Of a stretch of DNA of 64,000 nucleotides, positions 44,495 through 52,787 are shown one piece after another. Position numbers and translations under genes: made by a program. The notes under the pieces are model-generated. The model saw only the letters and a program-made list of their open reading frames with translations. It did not search any database and was not told the origin of the DNA. Source of the DNA: Streptomyces sp. MMG1121 (GTDB lineage Bacteria > Actinomycetota > Actinomycetes > Streptomycetales > Streptomycetaceae); assembly GCF_001280015.1 (NCBI RefSeq), contig NZ_LGDV01000262.1, positions 1-64,000 of the forward strand. The letters are read 5' to 3'. Position 1 is the stretch's first letter; the number at the start of each line of letters is the position of its first letter.

Positions 44495-44542
44495 GGAGCG
44501 AGGGGGTCGGCGCCGCGGCGCCGACCCCCTCGCTCCCTAGGA
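44489..44542. terminator. 54-bp perfect palindrome, probable terminator of fprA
   Basis: The two 27-base halves meet at 44515/44516 and are exact reverse complements: the left half runs TCCTAGGGAGCGAGG... and the right half ends ...CCCTAGGA. There is no spacer. The palindrome ends nine bases before the stop codon region of the fprA gene (44551). As RNA it would form a very stable hairpin with a small loop, suitable to end fprA transcription from either side. Such a long perfect palindrome is unusual and is prone to loss in cloning. Confidence 0.78.
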
Positions 44543-44550
44543 TCCGGGAC

Positions 44551-45915
44551 TTACGCCCCGCTCTCCCGCAGCATGTCCTCGCGCTCCACGAGCTTCACGC
44601 GCTCGCGGCCCTGCGGCTCGCCCAGCGCCCGCTCGGCGGCGTCCAGCTTGTACCAGCCCTCCCAGGTGGTGAAGCGGATCTCGCGCTCGGCGAGGAAGGC
44701 GTCGACGGCGTCCGGCTCGGGCGAGGACGGGGTGTGCAGGCGGCCGCCCGCGTGGTCGGCCAGCAGGTTGGCGACGGTCTCGTTGGCGTCGCCCTTGGTG
44801 TGGCCGATCAGACCGACGGGGCCGCGCCGGATCCAGCCGGTGACGTACGTGGACTGCAGGTGGGTGCCGCCCTCCTCGATGACCCGGCCGCCCTCGTCCG
44901 GGACGGTGCCCGAGTCGATGTCCCAGGGCAGCTTGGGCAGCTTCTCGGAGAGGTAGCCGACCGCGCGGTAGACCGCCGTGACGTCCCAGTCCTTGAACTC
45001 GCCGGTTCCCTTGACGTTGCCGGTGCCGTCGAGGGCGGTGCGCTCGGTGCGCAGGCCGACGACCTCGCCGTCCGCGCCGAGGATCTCCGTGGGGGACTCG
45101 AAGAAGTGCAGGAACAGCTTGTGCGGCCGGTTGCCGACGTCGCGGATCGCCCAGTTCTCCAGCGTCTTGGCGACCATGTCGGCCTGCTTGTTGCCGCGCC
45201 GGGTCTCGATCGAGCCCTCGTCGTAGTCGATGTCCTCGGGGTCGACGATGACCTCGATGTTGGGGGAGTGGTCCAGCTCGCGCAGTTCCATCGGGCTGAA
45301 CTTCGCCTGGGCCGGGCCCCGGCGGCCGAAGACGTGGACCTCCAGGGCCTTGTTCGCCTTCAGGCCGTCGTAGACGTTCGGCGGTATCTCGGTCGGCAGC
45401 AGCTCGTCGGCGGTCTTGGCGAGGACGCGGGCGACGTCGAGGGCGACGTTGCCGACGCCGAGCACGGCGACCTTCTCGGCCTGGAGCGGCCAGGTGCGCG
45501 GCACGTCCGGGTGGCCGTCGTACCAGGAGACGAAGTCGGCGGCGCCGTAGGAGCCGTCCAGCTCGATGCCGGGGATCGACAGCTCGCGGTCGGCCATGGC
45601 GCCGGTGGAGAAGATCACCGCGTCGTAGAAGTCGCGCAGGTCGTCCAGGCTGATGTCGGACGGGTAGTCGACGTTACCGAAGACGCGGATCTGCGGCTTG
45701 TCGAGGACCTGGTGCAGGGCGGTGATGATGCCCTTGATGCGCGGGTGGTCGGGGGCGACGCCGTACCGGATCAGGCCGAACGGTGCGGGCATCCGCTCGA
45801 AGAGGTCGATGGACACGCCGGGGTCGGCGGCCACCTCGGACTTGAGCAGGGCGTCGGCGGCGTAGATCCCGGCGGGACCGGCACCGACGATGGCTACCCG
45901 CAGGGGGCGCGGCAT
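44551..45915 (-). CDS. fprA: FprA-type NADPH-ferredoxin reductase
   Basis: This 454-residue flavoprotein resembles adrenodoxin reductase and mycobacterial FprA. The FAD loop RVAIVGAGPAGIYAADAL is at the N-terminus, and FERMPAPFGLIRYGVAPDH follows. The NADP site VAVLGVGNVALDVARVL and the FGRRGPAQAKFSPMEL element lie centrally. The C-terminal part has TGWIRRGPVGLIGHTKGDA. It passes electrons from NADPH to ferredoxin, for example for cytochrome P450 or iron release. An iron-box-like dyad sits 45 bases upstream, which suggests iron control. A 54-base palindrome follows the stop. Confidence 0.93.
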   Translation of the reverse strand: MPRPLRVAIVGAGPAGIYAADALLKSEVAADPGVSIDLFERMPAPFGLIRYGVAPDHPRIKGIITALHQVLDKPQIRVFGNVDYPSDISLDDLRDFYDAVIFSTGAMADRELSIPGIELDGSYGAADFVSWYDGHPDVPRTWPLQAEKVAVLGVGNVALDVARVLAKTADELLPTEIPPNVYDGLKANKALEVHVFGRRGPAQAKFSPMELRELDHSPNIEVIVDPEDIDYDEGSIETRRGNKQADMVAKTLENWAIRDVGNRPHKLFLHFFESPTEILGADGEVVGLRTERTALDGTGNVKGTGEFKDWDVTAVYRAVGYLSEKLPKLPWDIDSGTVPDEGGRVIEEGGTHLQSTYVTGWIRRGPVGLIGHTKGDANETVANLLADHAGGRLHTPSSPEPDAVDAFLAEREIRFTTWEGWYKLDAAERALGEPQGRERVKLVEREDMLRESGA

Positions 45916-45960
45916 GATCAGGTTCCCTTCGAACGTGGACAGGCGGCTCGATGGGGAAGC

Positions 45961-45985
45961 CTAAACTAAGGCAGACCTAAGTTAG
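45961..45985. promoter_or_regulatory. Candidate iron box upstream of fprA
   Basis: The imperfect dyad has arms CTAAACTAAGG (45961-45971) and ACCTAAGTTAG (45975-45985) around CAG. The ACCTAA and TTAGG-type halves resemble the IdeR/DmdR iron box. It is A+T-rich and lies 45 bases upstream of the fprA start, probably over its promoter. Binding is inferred. Confidence 0.5.
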
Positions 45986-46007
45986 TACGGGGGTCCCGTC
46001 TATGACC

Positions 46008-46048
46008 CCATAAGGCGATCTTATGACTTGCCCAGGATGGCCTTATGG
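46008..46048. promoter_or_regulatory. Inverted repeat in the fprA-SDR gap
   Basis: CCATAAGGC (46008-46016) and GCCTTATGG (46040-46048) are exact reverse complements with a 23-base spacer. They lie between divergent genes and could be an operator for either one. Confidence 0.45.
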
Positions 46049-46208
46049 AGTGCCGGGGGGCACTGCCCGCTCTGGAGCCGGTTCCCTCGGCTCGCCGCCC
46101 TCGGGTCGGTTCCTTCGGGGTGGTTCCCTGAGGGTGGCCCATGCCCGACCCTGTCCTCGACGCACCGAACGGTGCCGGACGGCGGCGAGGGGCGAGGGGT
46201 GAAGAAGC

Positions 46209-47267
46209 GTGGGCGGACGCGCGGGGACGACCGTGGCGGTGACGGGCGGCAGCGGCTTCGTCGGCAGCCACCTGGTACGACGACTGCTGGAGCGCGGCTA
46301 CCGGGTGCGTACGACGGTGCGCAGTGCCGCCGACGTCCGCAAGGTCCGCCCGCTGTGGGAGCTTCAGGAGGCGTTCCCCGGTCAACTGTCGCTCCTTGAG
46401 GCCGACTTGCTGAAGGAGGGCTCGTTCGACAGGGCCTTCCAGGGCTGTGCGACCGTCTTCCACGTGGCCTCGCCCTTCCTGATGCCGGAGCGCATCCGGG
46501 ACGGCCGACGGGACGTCGTGGACCCGGCGCTGCTCGGCACCCGTAACGTCCTGGCGGGCATCGAGCGGACCACGGAGATACGGACCCTGGTGTTCACCTC
46601 GACCGTCGGCGCGATCTTCGGCGACTACGCCGACGTGCTCGCGATGGAGGGCCAGGTCCTGTCGGAACGCTACTTCAACAGCACCAGCACGGTCGCGAAC
46701 AACCCCTACCACTACGCCAAGACCCTTGCGGAACGCGTCGCCTGGGAGGCGGAGGCCGCTCAGGGCCGCTGGCGCATGGTGTCGGTCAACCCGGGGCTGG
46801 TCCTGGGCCCTTCGTTCACCCCCGCGTCCGACTCGGGCAGCCTCTTCCTGCTCGACGAGCTGTTCCGGGGCTACTTCTGCTACGGCGCACCGGACTTCAG
46901 TTTCACCACGGCGGACGTCCGGGACGTGGCCGACGCGCACATCGCGGCGGCGGAGAACCCGGCGGCCAGGGGCCGTTACATCGTGGCCGCCGAGACGATG
47001 GCGTCGTTCCACGAGATGTCCCGCGTCGTCCGCGCCCACCACCCCCGTGACCTGCGGCTGCCGAGCACCAGGCTGCCGCACTGGCCGGTACGCGTCCTCG
47101 GCCCCGCCTTCGGTCTCACCCAGGACTACATCCGCAAGCATCTCGGCATCCGCTTCCGCGTCGACAACCGCCGCGGCATCGACGAACTGGGCCTCACCTA
47201 CCGGCCGATGGAGGAGACCCTGCTCGACCACTACGCGAGCCGGCGCGCGCATCGGCGCAGGGGCTGA
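46209..47267 (+). CDS. NAD-dependent epimerase/dehydratase (extended SDR), dihydroflavonol reductase-like
   Basis: This 352-residue protein is an extended short-chain dehydrogenase. The nucleotide loop is VAVTGGSGFVGSHLV at the N-terminus. The catalytic region reads LVFTSTVGAIFG (Ser/Thr) and NPYHYAKTLAERVAW (Tyr-x3-Lys). The order of motifs resembles dihydroflavonol-4-reductase and related carbonyl reductases rather than sugar epimerases. It starts with GTG at 46209; AAGAAG upstream is a weak ribosome site. The substrate is unknown. It is divergent from fprA. Confidence 0.88.
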   Translation: MGGRAGTTVAVTGGSGFVGSHLVRRLLERGYRVRTTVRSAADVRKVRPLWELQEAFPGQLSLLEADLLKEGSFDRAFQGCATVFHVASPFLMPERIRDGRRDVVDPALLGTRNVLAGIERTTEIRTLVFTSTVGAIFGDYADVLAMEGQVLSERYFNSTSTVANNPYHYAKTLAERVAWEAEAAQGRWRMVSVNPGLVLGPSFTPASDSGSLFLLDELFRGYFCYGAPDFSFTTADVRDVADAHIAAAENPAARGRYIVAAETMASFHEMSRVVRAHHPRDLRLPSTRLPHWPVRVLGPAFGLTQDYIRKHLGIRFRVDNRRGIDELGLTYRPMEETLLDHYASRRAHRRRG

Positions 47268-47295
47268 CCCGGACCCGGCCGGCGGACGGGGCACG

Positions 47296-49308
47296 TCACG
47301 CGGGCCGCACGATCCGGTGGATCGCCGATTCCCCGGCACCGTAGATCGACTCCTCACGGATCGTGGACCCCGGGCCCGGCGCGTGCACCATCATGCCGCC
47401 GCCGACATGCAGCCCCACATGCCGGTCGTCGTCGAAGAAGAGGACGAGATCACCGGGCTCGGCACCGGCGAGCGTGACCGGGGCGCCGGCGAGCGCCTGC
47501 TCGTGCGCGGCACGCGGCACCGTGACCCCGGCAGCCTTCCAGGCCGCCTGCGTCAGGCTGGAGCAGTCGTACGAGTCCGGCCCGGTCGCACCCCACACAC
47601 ACGGCTTCCCGATCTGTGCCCGAGCGAACGCGATGGCCTTGGCGGCCCGCAGGCCCCGGGATGCCCCGGGGGTCCAGCTGGGGGGCGGGGGTGCCGGTAC
47701 GGCGAAGGCGCCCGTGTCGGTGGTGGCAGGAGTGGTGCCCAGGGGCAGGAGGGGGTCCTCAGTGACGGCCGTGGCCGAGCCGAGGGGCGAGAAGGAGCCG
47801 GTGTCGGTCGGTGGGGTGCTGGTGGTGTGTGCGGGCGAGCCCGTGTCGGTCAGGGGGGTGCTGGTGGGGTATGCGGGCGAGCCCGTCTCGGTCAGGGGGG
47901 TGCCGGAGGGGTGTGCGGGCGAGCCGGTGTCGGTCGGTGAGGCGTCGGCGGAGTACACGTGCGAGCCGATGTCCGTGACGGGTGCGGGGATCGTCCGGGA
48001 CGGGAAGGGGCCGATGTCGCCCGGCCCGAGGTCCCCCACCGGCGCCGCTGACGGTGCCGCCGGCGCTACGGGCGCCACCCACTGCGGCTGCTGCCACTGA
48101 CCGGTTGCCCGACCATCCGTCGCCGCGTCGGCCTGCGTGACCCGGGCGGTTCCCGTCTGCTCCGCCTGGACCACACCCGTCCGCCCCCACGGCGCGAGAC
48201 CCGGCAGAGAAGACGACTGCTCCGCCCCGGCGCCCCCAACGGCCTGTGCGGGCGCGGCCGGCGTCATGAGCTGGGCCGTGTACAGGGAGAGGGTGTCGCT
48301 CGCGGCGGCGAGCTTGCGCTGGTTGTCCGCCTTCGATGCGCCGGGGGAGGGGCGGCCGGGCACGCCGGCGCCGGGCGGAATCGTGGACTGCCGGTACGGC
48401 GTGCCCTGAGCGGGGGGCGGTGCGGTGACCGGCAGGACGGCCGTCTGGACGGGACCTCGGCCGGACGGTGCTCCTTGCGCACCCGGGGTCATCAGCGCCG
48501 CTGCCTCCTGCCCGCCGGGCGCCATCAGGGTCGCCGCTGCCTGCCCGCCGAGCGGCATCAGGGCTGTCGCCTCCTGCCCACCTGGTGGCATGACAGTCGC
48601 CGTCCCTTGCCCACCCGGCACCATCAAGGCGGCTGTCCCTTGCCCACCCGGCACCATCAAGGCGGCTGTCCCTTGCCCACCCGGCACCATCAAGGCCGCC
48701 AACCCCCGGGAATCAGGGGCCGGCAAGAAGGCGTCCACGATGCCGGGCGGCGTCGGCTCCGGTGCGCTCGGGCCGTCGAACGGTTCCGCCCGGCCCGGCC
48801 CGGCCGAATCCGTTGTCGCAGCCGGGAGTTCGGCGCGTCGAGGACCCGGCAGTGCCGTGCGTCCACTGTCCGGCTCGGCACGAGGTCGGCGACCTGTCGT
48901 CTCCGACGCGGAGCCGCCCGCCGTCAGCTCGGCCACCGCGCGGTCCGCGCCCCGCTCCAGCGCCCGGGGCCGCCGGGCGGACGCGCTCGTACCCAGGGCG
49001 TCGCGTTCGCCGCCCCCGATCCGGTCCCGGGAACTCGCGGGAGGTGCCGGAGGGGCCGGCAGCCGGTCGGCGGGGAGTACGGCGGGGACCGTCGGGCCGC
49101 GCCTGGCGCGTGCCGCCTCGAACCACTGCCGAGTGATCTCGTCCAGCTCGGGGTCCGGCCGCCGGCCCGACCGCTTGGCCAGCGGAACGCCCCGTGAGCG
49201 CGTCGCCGCCATGGCCCGGGTCGCGTTGTAGTTCCCGGTCGCGTTCTCGGCCTGGTCGTAGAGGGATGCGATCCGCTGCCGAACCTCGTCGCGGCTCTCC
49301 GGCGCCAT
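47296..49308 (-). CDS. Repeat-rich NlpC/P60 peptidoglycan endopeptidase
   Basis: This 670-residue protein ends in an NlpC/P60 domain (about 545-670) with the catalytic Cys in DSYDCSSLTQAAW and the His in RHVGLHVGGGMMVHA. The N-terminus carries the RIASLYDQAENATGNYNATR helix seen in Streptomyces family members, but I see no signal peptide. The middle is low-complexity: about seven 11-residue LMVPGGQGTAA-type units at 48490-48700, then about five 14-residue DTGSPAHPSGTPLT-type units. The enzyme should cut peptide stems of the cell wall, but export must be unconventional or the start is wrong. The downstream neighbour is convergent. Confidence 0.85.
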   Translation of the reverse strand: MAPESRDEVRQRIASLYDQAENATGNYNATRAMAATRSRGVPLAKRSGRRPDPELDEITRQWFEAARARRGPTVPAVLPADRLPAPPAPPASSRDRIGGGERDALGTSASARRPRALERGADRAVAELTAGGSASETTGRRPRAEPDSGRTALPGPRRAELPAATTDSAGPGRAEPFDGPSAPEPTPPGIVDAFLPAPDSRGLAALMVPGGQGTAALMVPGGQGTAALMVPGGQGTATVMPPGGQEATALMPLGGQAAATLMAPGGQEAAALMTPGAQGAPSGRGPVQTAVLPVTAPPPAQGTPYRQSTIPPGAGVPGRPSPGASKADNQRKLAAASDTLSLYTAQLMTPAAPAQAVGGAGAEQSSSLPGLAPWGRTGVVQAEQTGTARVTQADAATDGRATGQWQQPQWVAPVAPAAPSAAPVGDLGPGDIGPFPSRTIPAPVTDIGSHVYSADASPTDTGSPAHPSGTPLTETGSPAYPTSTPLTDTGSPAHTTSTPPTDTGSFSPLGSATAVTEDPLLPLGTTPATTDTGAFAVPAPPPPSWTPGASRGLRAAKAIAFARAQIGKPCVWGATGPDSYDCSSLTQAAWKAAGVTVPRAAHEQALAGAPVTLAGAEPGDLVLFFDDDRHVGLHVGGGMMVHAPGPGSTIREESIYGAGESAIHRIVRPA
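48603..48697. repeat. 33-bp coding minisatellite
   Basis: The unit beginning TCCCTTGCCCACCCGGCACC is repeated at 48603, 48636 and 48669 with a period of 33 bases; the copies are almost identical. More diverged copies extend the array to about 48490. It encodes the 11-residue repeats of the NlpC/P60 protein. Near identity implies recent expansion or ongoing conversion. Confidence 0.85.
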
Positions 49309-49634
49309 GGAAGAGGTGCTCCTTCCTTGCCCCGCAGGGCAGTTGGGCCGTTTCGTCCGGCTGAACCGGGCGGCCTCGCGTCAACCTAGCCAAGGTGTGT
49401 ACCTCGTGTGAAGGATGGGGCGCGGAATGTCCGATACGTAATTGTGATGTTCGTAGTGACGTGCGAGAGGGAAGGGGCGGCGAGGGGCCGGGCGGCGGGC
49501 TGGAGCGGCTCTTCCTCCTGAACGACCCGGCGGTCCAACTCCCCTGCGCGGGCGGCCAACGGGTGCCCCGGAACGGTGCGATGCCGCGATCATGGACCGG
49601 ACGCGGATCCGCCGACGATGAGGAATTCCTTCGC
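49309..49634. other. Intergenic divergent promoter region
   Basis: This 326-base gap separates the minus-strand NlpC/P60 gene from the plus-strand acetyltransferase. A relatively A+T-rich patch, GATACGTAATTGTGATG, at 49432-49448 could belong to a promoter. No gene, repeat or terminator was recognised. Confidence 0.4.
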
Positions 49635-50276
49635 ATGCCTGAGCCTGCCGACCCGACGATCCTCCACCCGATGCCCGGGCAGCCCCGGGTGGTGCTGCTC
49701 AAGCCGCTGGTGAAGTCCCCGCTGATCGAGGTCGGGGAGTACTCGTACTACGACGACCCGGACGATGCGACCGCCTTCGAGACACGCAACGTGCTCTACC
49801 ACTACGGGCCGGAGAAGCTGATCATCGGCAAGTTCTGCGCGCTGGGCACGGGCGTGCGGTTCATCATGAACGGCGCCAACCACCGTATGGACGGCCCCTC
49901 GACCTTCCCCTTCCCCACCCTGGGCGGCTCCTGGGCCGCGCACTTCGACCTGCTCACCGGCCTGCCCAACCGCGGGGACACCGTCGTCGGCAACGACGTC
50001 TGGTTCGGCCACGGCACGACGGTCATGCCCGGCGTACGGATCGGACACGGCGCGATCATCGCCACCGGGGCCGTGGTCACCGCCGACGTGCCCGACTTCG
50101 GCATCGTCGGCGGCAACCCGGCCCGCCTCATCCGCACCCGCTACCAGGACCAGGACATCGCCCGGCTGCTGGCGGTGGCCTGGTGGGACTGGCCCGCGGA
50201 GCACATCACCGAGCACGTGCGGACGATCATGTCGGGCAGCATCGCCGACCTGGAAGCCGCAGCCCCGCAGACCTGA
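49635..50276 (+). CDS. CatB-like hexapeptide-repeat O-acetyltransferase
   Basis: This 213-residue protein is a left-handed beta-helix acetyltransferase of the xenobiotic (CatB/VatD) group. FCALGTGVRFIMNGANHRMD holds the catalytic His, and DTVVGNDVWFGHGTTVMPGV is the hexapeptide coil. The C-terminal helix contains WWDWPAEHI. Family members acetylate chloramphenicol, streptogramins or sugars. A resistance role is possible but not shown. The ATG at 49635 is preferred, with GAGGAA upstream. No antibiotic gene cluster is adjacent. Confidence 0.88.
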   Translation: MPEPADPTILHPMPGQPRVVLLKPLVKSPLIEVGEYSYYDDPDDATAFETRNVLYHYGPEKLIIGKFCALGTGVRFIMNGANHRMDGPSTFPFPTLGGSWAAHFDLLTGLPNRGDTVVGNDVWFGHGTTVMPGVRIGHGAIIATGAVVTADVPDFGIVGGNPARLIRTRYQDQDIARLLAVAWWDWPAEHITEHVRTIMSGSIADLEAAAPQT

Positions 50277-50559
50277 CCGAGTGGGTTTCCGTGTCCCGTC
50301 GTCGCGCCCACATCGCGACGGCGGACCTCCCCGTCGTCGGCCACGTCCTGCCGGGCACCGCGGTCGTCGGCGGACCGGTGGCCCCTGCTCACCGGGTGGC
50401 CCGCGCCGACGACCCGACGGTGGCCGACCTCATCGAGGCCCCGTCGGCTGTGGGATCCCGGTGAATTCGCGATCCTGTTGAACACGGCGCCGCCGTCCTG
50501 CGTATGAGACGGGGGAGCTCCATGCCCGGCCCGGTGAACAGAACGGACAGAGGACGACC

Positions 50560-52530
50560 TTGGCACGCAACAGGCGCAGACGCCCGACCGGCGCACGACG
50601 CGCGACCTTCGCAGCGGTCGCCCTGATGCTGGGCGGCGCCGGACTCGTCGTGGCCAACGTCTACGCCTCGGCGACCGAGGGCTGGGGTGACGGGTCCGGC
50701 ACGAACGCCACCGACGTCACCGGACACGTCCTGTCCGCGGGCAGGGCGACGATCGACTGCCCCGACGTAGGCAGCCGTCTGACCGCCGTACCGGACGCGG
50801 CCCGCCCCGACGTGGACCGCGAACTCGCCCTGCTGGACCGGCAGACGGCTGCCGCCTACCGGCAGCTCCAGCAGTCGGCGCCGGCCGCGGGCCGGGACTC
50901 CGGCACCGCCGACGCCACGATCATGAACCCTTTGGAGGAGAAGCGGTCGGCGGCCATCGGCCGGATCACCGACGCCCTCGACCGGGCGGGAGGCCGTCCG
51001 CAGGGCCTGGACGCCCTCGCCGCCTGCACCCTCCGCCCCGGCGACGGCAGCACCGGCGGGGCCGGTCGGGCGAGCACCGCCCCGAGCGCCGCGTCCCAGC
51101 CGGTCAACGGCGCCGGTCAGGGCGGCAACGGACCCGTCGTCTCCGACTACGCGGACATCACGTCCGTGGAGCCCGGCCTGCCGAACCCGCCTCAGCAGGC
51201 CGACGCCTCGCGCGGCACGTTCACCTCCGACTGCGGTGTCAACGCGAACGGTCTGTTCAACTCCGACAACGTCATCGTCGCGCCCGGCGTCTCCAACGGC
51301 GCCCACCACGTCCACGACTACGTCGGCAACCAGGGCAACAACGCCTTCGCCAGTGACGACGACCTGGCGAAGGCCGGCACGAGCTGCGTGGACCGGGGCG
51401 ACAAGTCCTCCTACTACTGGCCGGTGCTGCGCGAGCAGAACGGCACACAGGAGCGGGACGCCGGATCCCCCGGCGGCGGTACGGAGGGCAACGCGGGCCA
51501 GATCGTCACGCCCGAGCAGGTCACGCTGACGTTCGTGGGCAACCCGCGCGGGAAGGTCACCGCCATGCCCCGGCTGCTGCGCATCATCACCGGCGACGCC
51601 AAGGCCTTCGTCAACGGCCCCGGCAACGCCAACGCCTCCTGGAGCTGCACCGGTTACGAGGACCGGCAACTGAAGGACAAGTACCCGCTGTGCCCGCCGG
51701 GCAGCGACGTCGTACGCACCTTCCGGTTCCAGAGCTGCTGGGACGGCCGCAACATCGACAGCGCCAACCACCGTACCCACGTGGCCTTCACCGCGCCCGA
51801 CGGCTCCTGCCCGGCGGGCTTCCGCCCCATTCCGCAACTGGTCCAGCGCATTGTCTACGACGTCCCCGCGCCGAGCCTCGAGGACGCAGGCCGTACCGTC
51901 CCGCTCTTCGCGGTGGACTCCTTCCCCGAGCAGCTGCACAAGCCCGTCACCGACCACGGCGACTTCATCGACGTCTTCGACGACGACCTGATGCGGGAGA
52001 TGGTCGACTGCATCAACTCCGGCCGCGTCTGCGGCCCCGGCGGCGGCGCCTCCGGTATGACGCCCGCGCCGACGGCGAGTTCCGGCGCCCGTACGACGAC
52101 CTCCCCGGGCGAGCCGCCGAGGACCGAGGCGACGACCGGTACGACGGCCCACGCGCCCACCGGCACGACGACCGAGCCTGCCCGCAGTGGCCGGCCCACC
52201 GAGCCGACCGAGCCCACCGAGCCGGGCGCACCGAGTGCGCGGGCCACCGCCCGTGCCGGGCGGGGCAAGTCCGCGCCCCCGGCGTCGCCCCCGGCCGCCC
52301 CCACCACACAGGCTGGCCGCCCGTCGTCCCCGACCGCCCCCGCCGAGTCCGCGCAGCCGTCCCGGACCACCGCCGGATCCGTCCCACCCGCCCTGACGCA
52401 GCCCCAACCCCCCGCGACACAGGGCGGTTTGGCGGAGACCGGCGCCCACCTGTGGCCCGCGGCGCTCGGCACGCTGCTCGCCGTGTCCGGCCTGATCATG
52501 TTCCTCCGGGCCAGGCGCCTGCCCTACTGA
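50560..52530 (+). CDS. DUF1996 surface protein with LAETG sortase motif
   Basis: This 656-residue secreted protein has an N-terminal signal/membrane segment (about 15-38) after a basic start. The central DUF1996 domain contains NGAHHVHDYVGNQGNNAF and FQSCWDGRNIDSANHRTHVAF. A Pro/Thr/Ala-rich stalk then leads to LAETG at 624-628, followed by a hydrophobic helix and a basic tail. LAxTG is the signal used by class E sortases of Streptomyces, so it should be linked to peptidoglycan. DUF1996 proteins are unknown in function but share a Trp/Cys/His set. The start codon is TTG at 50560 with AGAGGA upstream. Confidence 0.88.
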   Translation: MARNRRRRPTGARRATFAAVALMLGGAGLVVANVYASATEGWGDGSGTNATDVTGHVLSAGRATIDCPDVGSRLTAVPDAARPDVDRELALLDRQTAAAYRQLQQSAPAAGRDSGTADATIMNPLEEKRSAAIGRITDALDRAGGRPQGLDALAACTLRPGDGSTGGAGRASTAPSAASQPVNGAGQGGNGPVVSDYADITSVEPGLPNPPQQADASRGTFTSDCGVNANGLFNSDNVIVAPGVSNGAHHVHDYVGNQGNNAFASDDDLAKAGTSCVDRGDKSSYYWPVLREQNGTQERDAGSPGGGTEGNAGQIVTPEQVTLTFVGNPRGKVTAMPRLLRIITGDAKAFVNGPGNANASWSCTGYEDRQLKDKYPLCPPGSDVVRTFRFQSCWDGRNIDSANHRTHVAFTAPDGSCPAGFRPIPQLVQRIVYDVPAPSLEDAGRTVPLFAVDSFPEQLHKPVTDHGDFIDVFDDDLMREMVDCINSGRVCGPGGGASGMTPAPTASSGARTTTSPGEPPRTEATTGTTAHAPTGTTTEPARSGRPTEPTEPTEPGAPSARATARAGRGKSAPPASPPAAPTTQAGRPSSPTAPAESAQPSRTTAGSVPPALTQPQPPATQGGLAETGAHLWPAALGTLLAVSGLIMFLRARRLPY

Positions 52531-52598
52531 CCACGTCTCCGCCCCAAGTCACGGACACCGCCGCCCGTGCCTTCCACGACCGGAGGCTGACCGGAGCG

Positions 52599-52787
52599 TC
52601 AGGCCAACTCCAGCGTCTGCCTGGCGAGTTCATACGCCGGCCGCATCGCCTCGTGCTCCTCCATGTCCATGCCGCCGAGGTGCAGGACGACCGGCCCGTC
52701 GGGTGTGCTGACCGCGAGGGCGGTCTCCTTCTTCGTCTCTTCCAGGAGCTTGCTGGTGTGCCGGAGCAGCCGGCCCCGGAACGTCAC
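52599..52787 (-). CDS. Small hypothetical protein, coupled to the GNAT gene
   Basis: This 62-residue protein begins with a GTG that overlaps the stop of the upstream GNAT gene (GTGA), so it is likely translated by coupling. The sequence has a helix RGRLLRHTSKLLEETKKE, a beta-like LAVSTPDGPVVLHLGG and an acidic/helical end. There is no signal peptide. I do not recognise the family. A longer frame to 52886 exists but has poorer coding character. Confidence 0.65.
   Translation of the reverse strand: MTFRGRLLRHTSKLLEETKKETALAVSTPDGPVVLHLGGMDMEEHEAMRPAYELARQTLELA

Larger units (their letters stand above)
44126..44550. other. Intergenic region rich in hairpins
   Basis: This 425-base gap lies between two minus-strand genes and contains no convincing coding sequence. 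It holds several strong secondary structures: the hairpin at 44330-44360, a tandem repeat at 44465-44494, and a 54-base palindrome at 44489-44542. Purine- and GCGC-rich patches surround these. The promoter of the hypothetical gene ending at 42920 must lie near 44126-44200. Confidence 0.6.
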
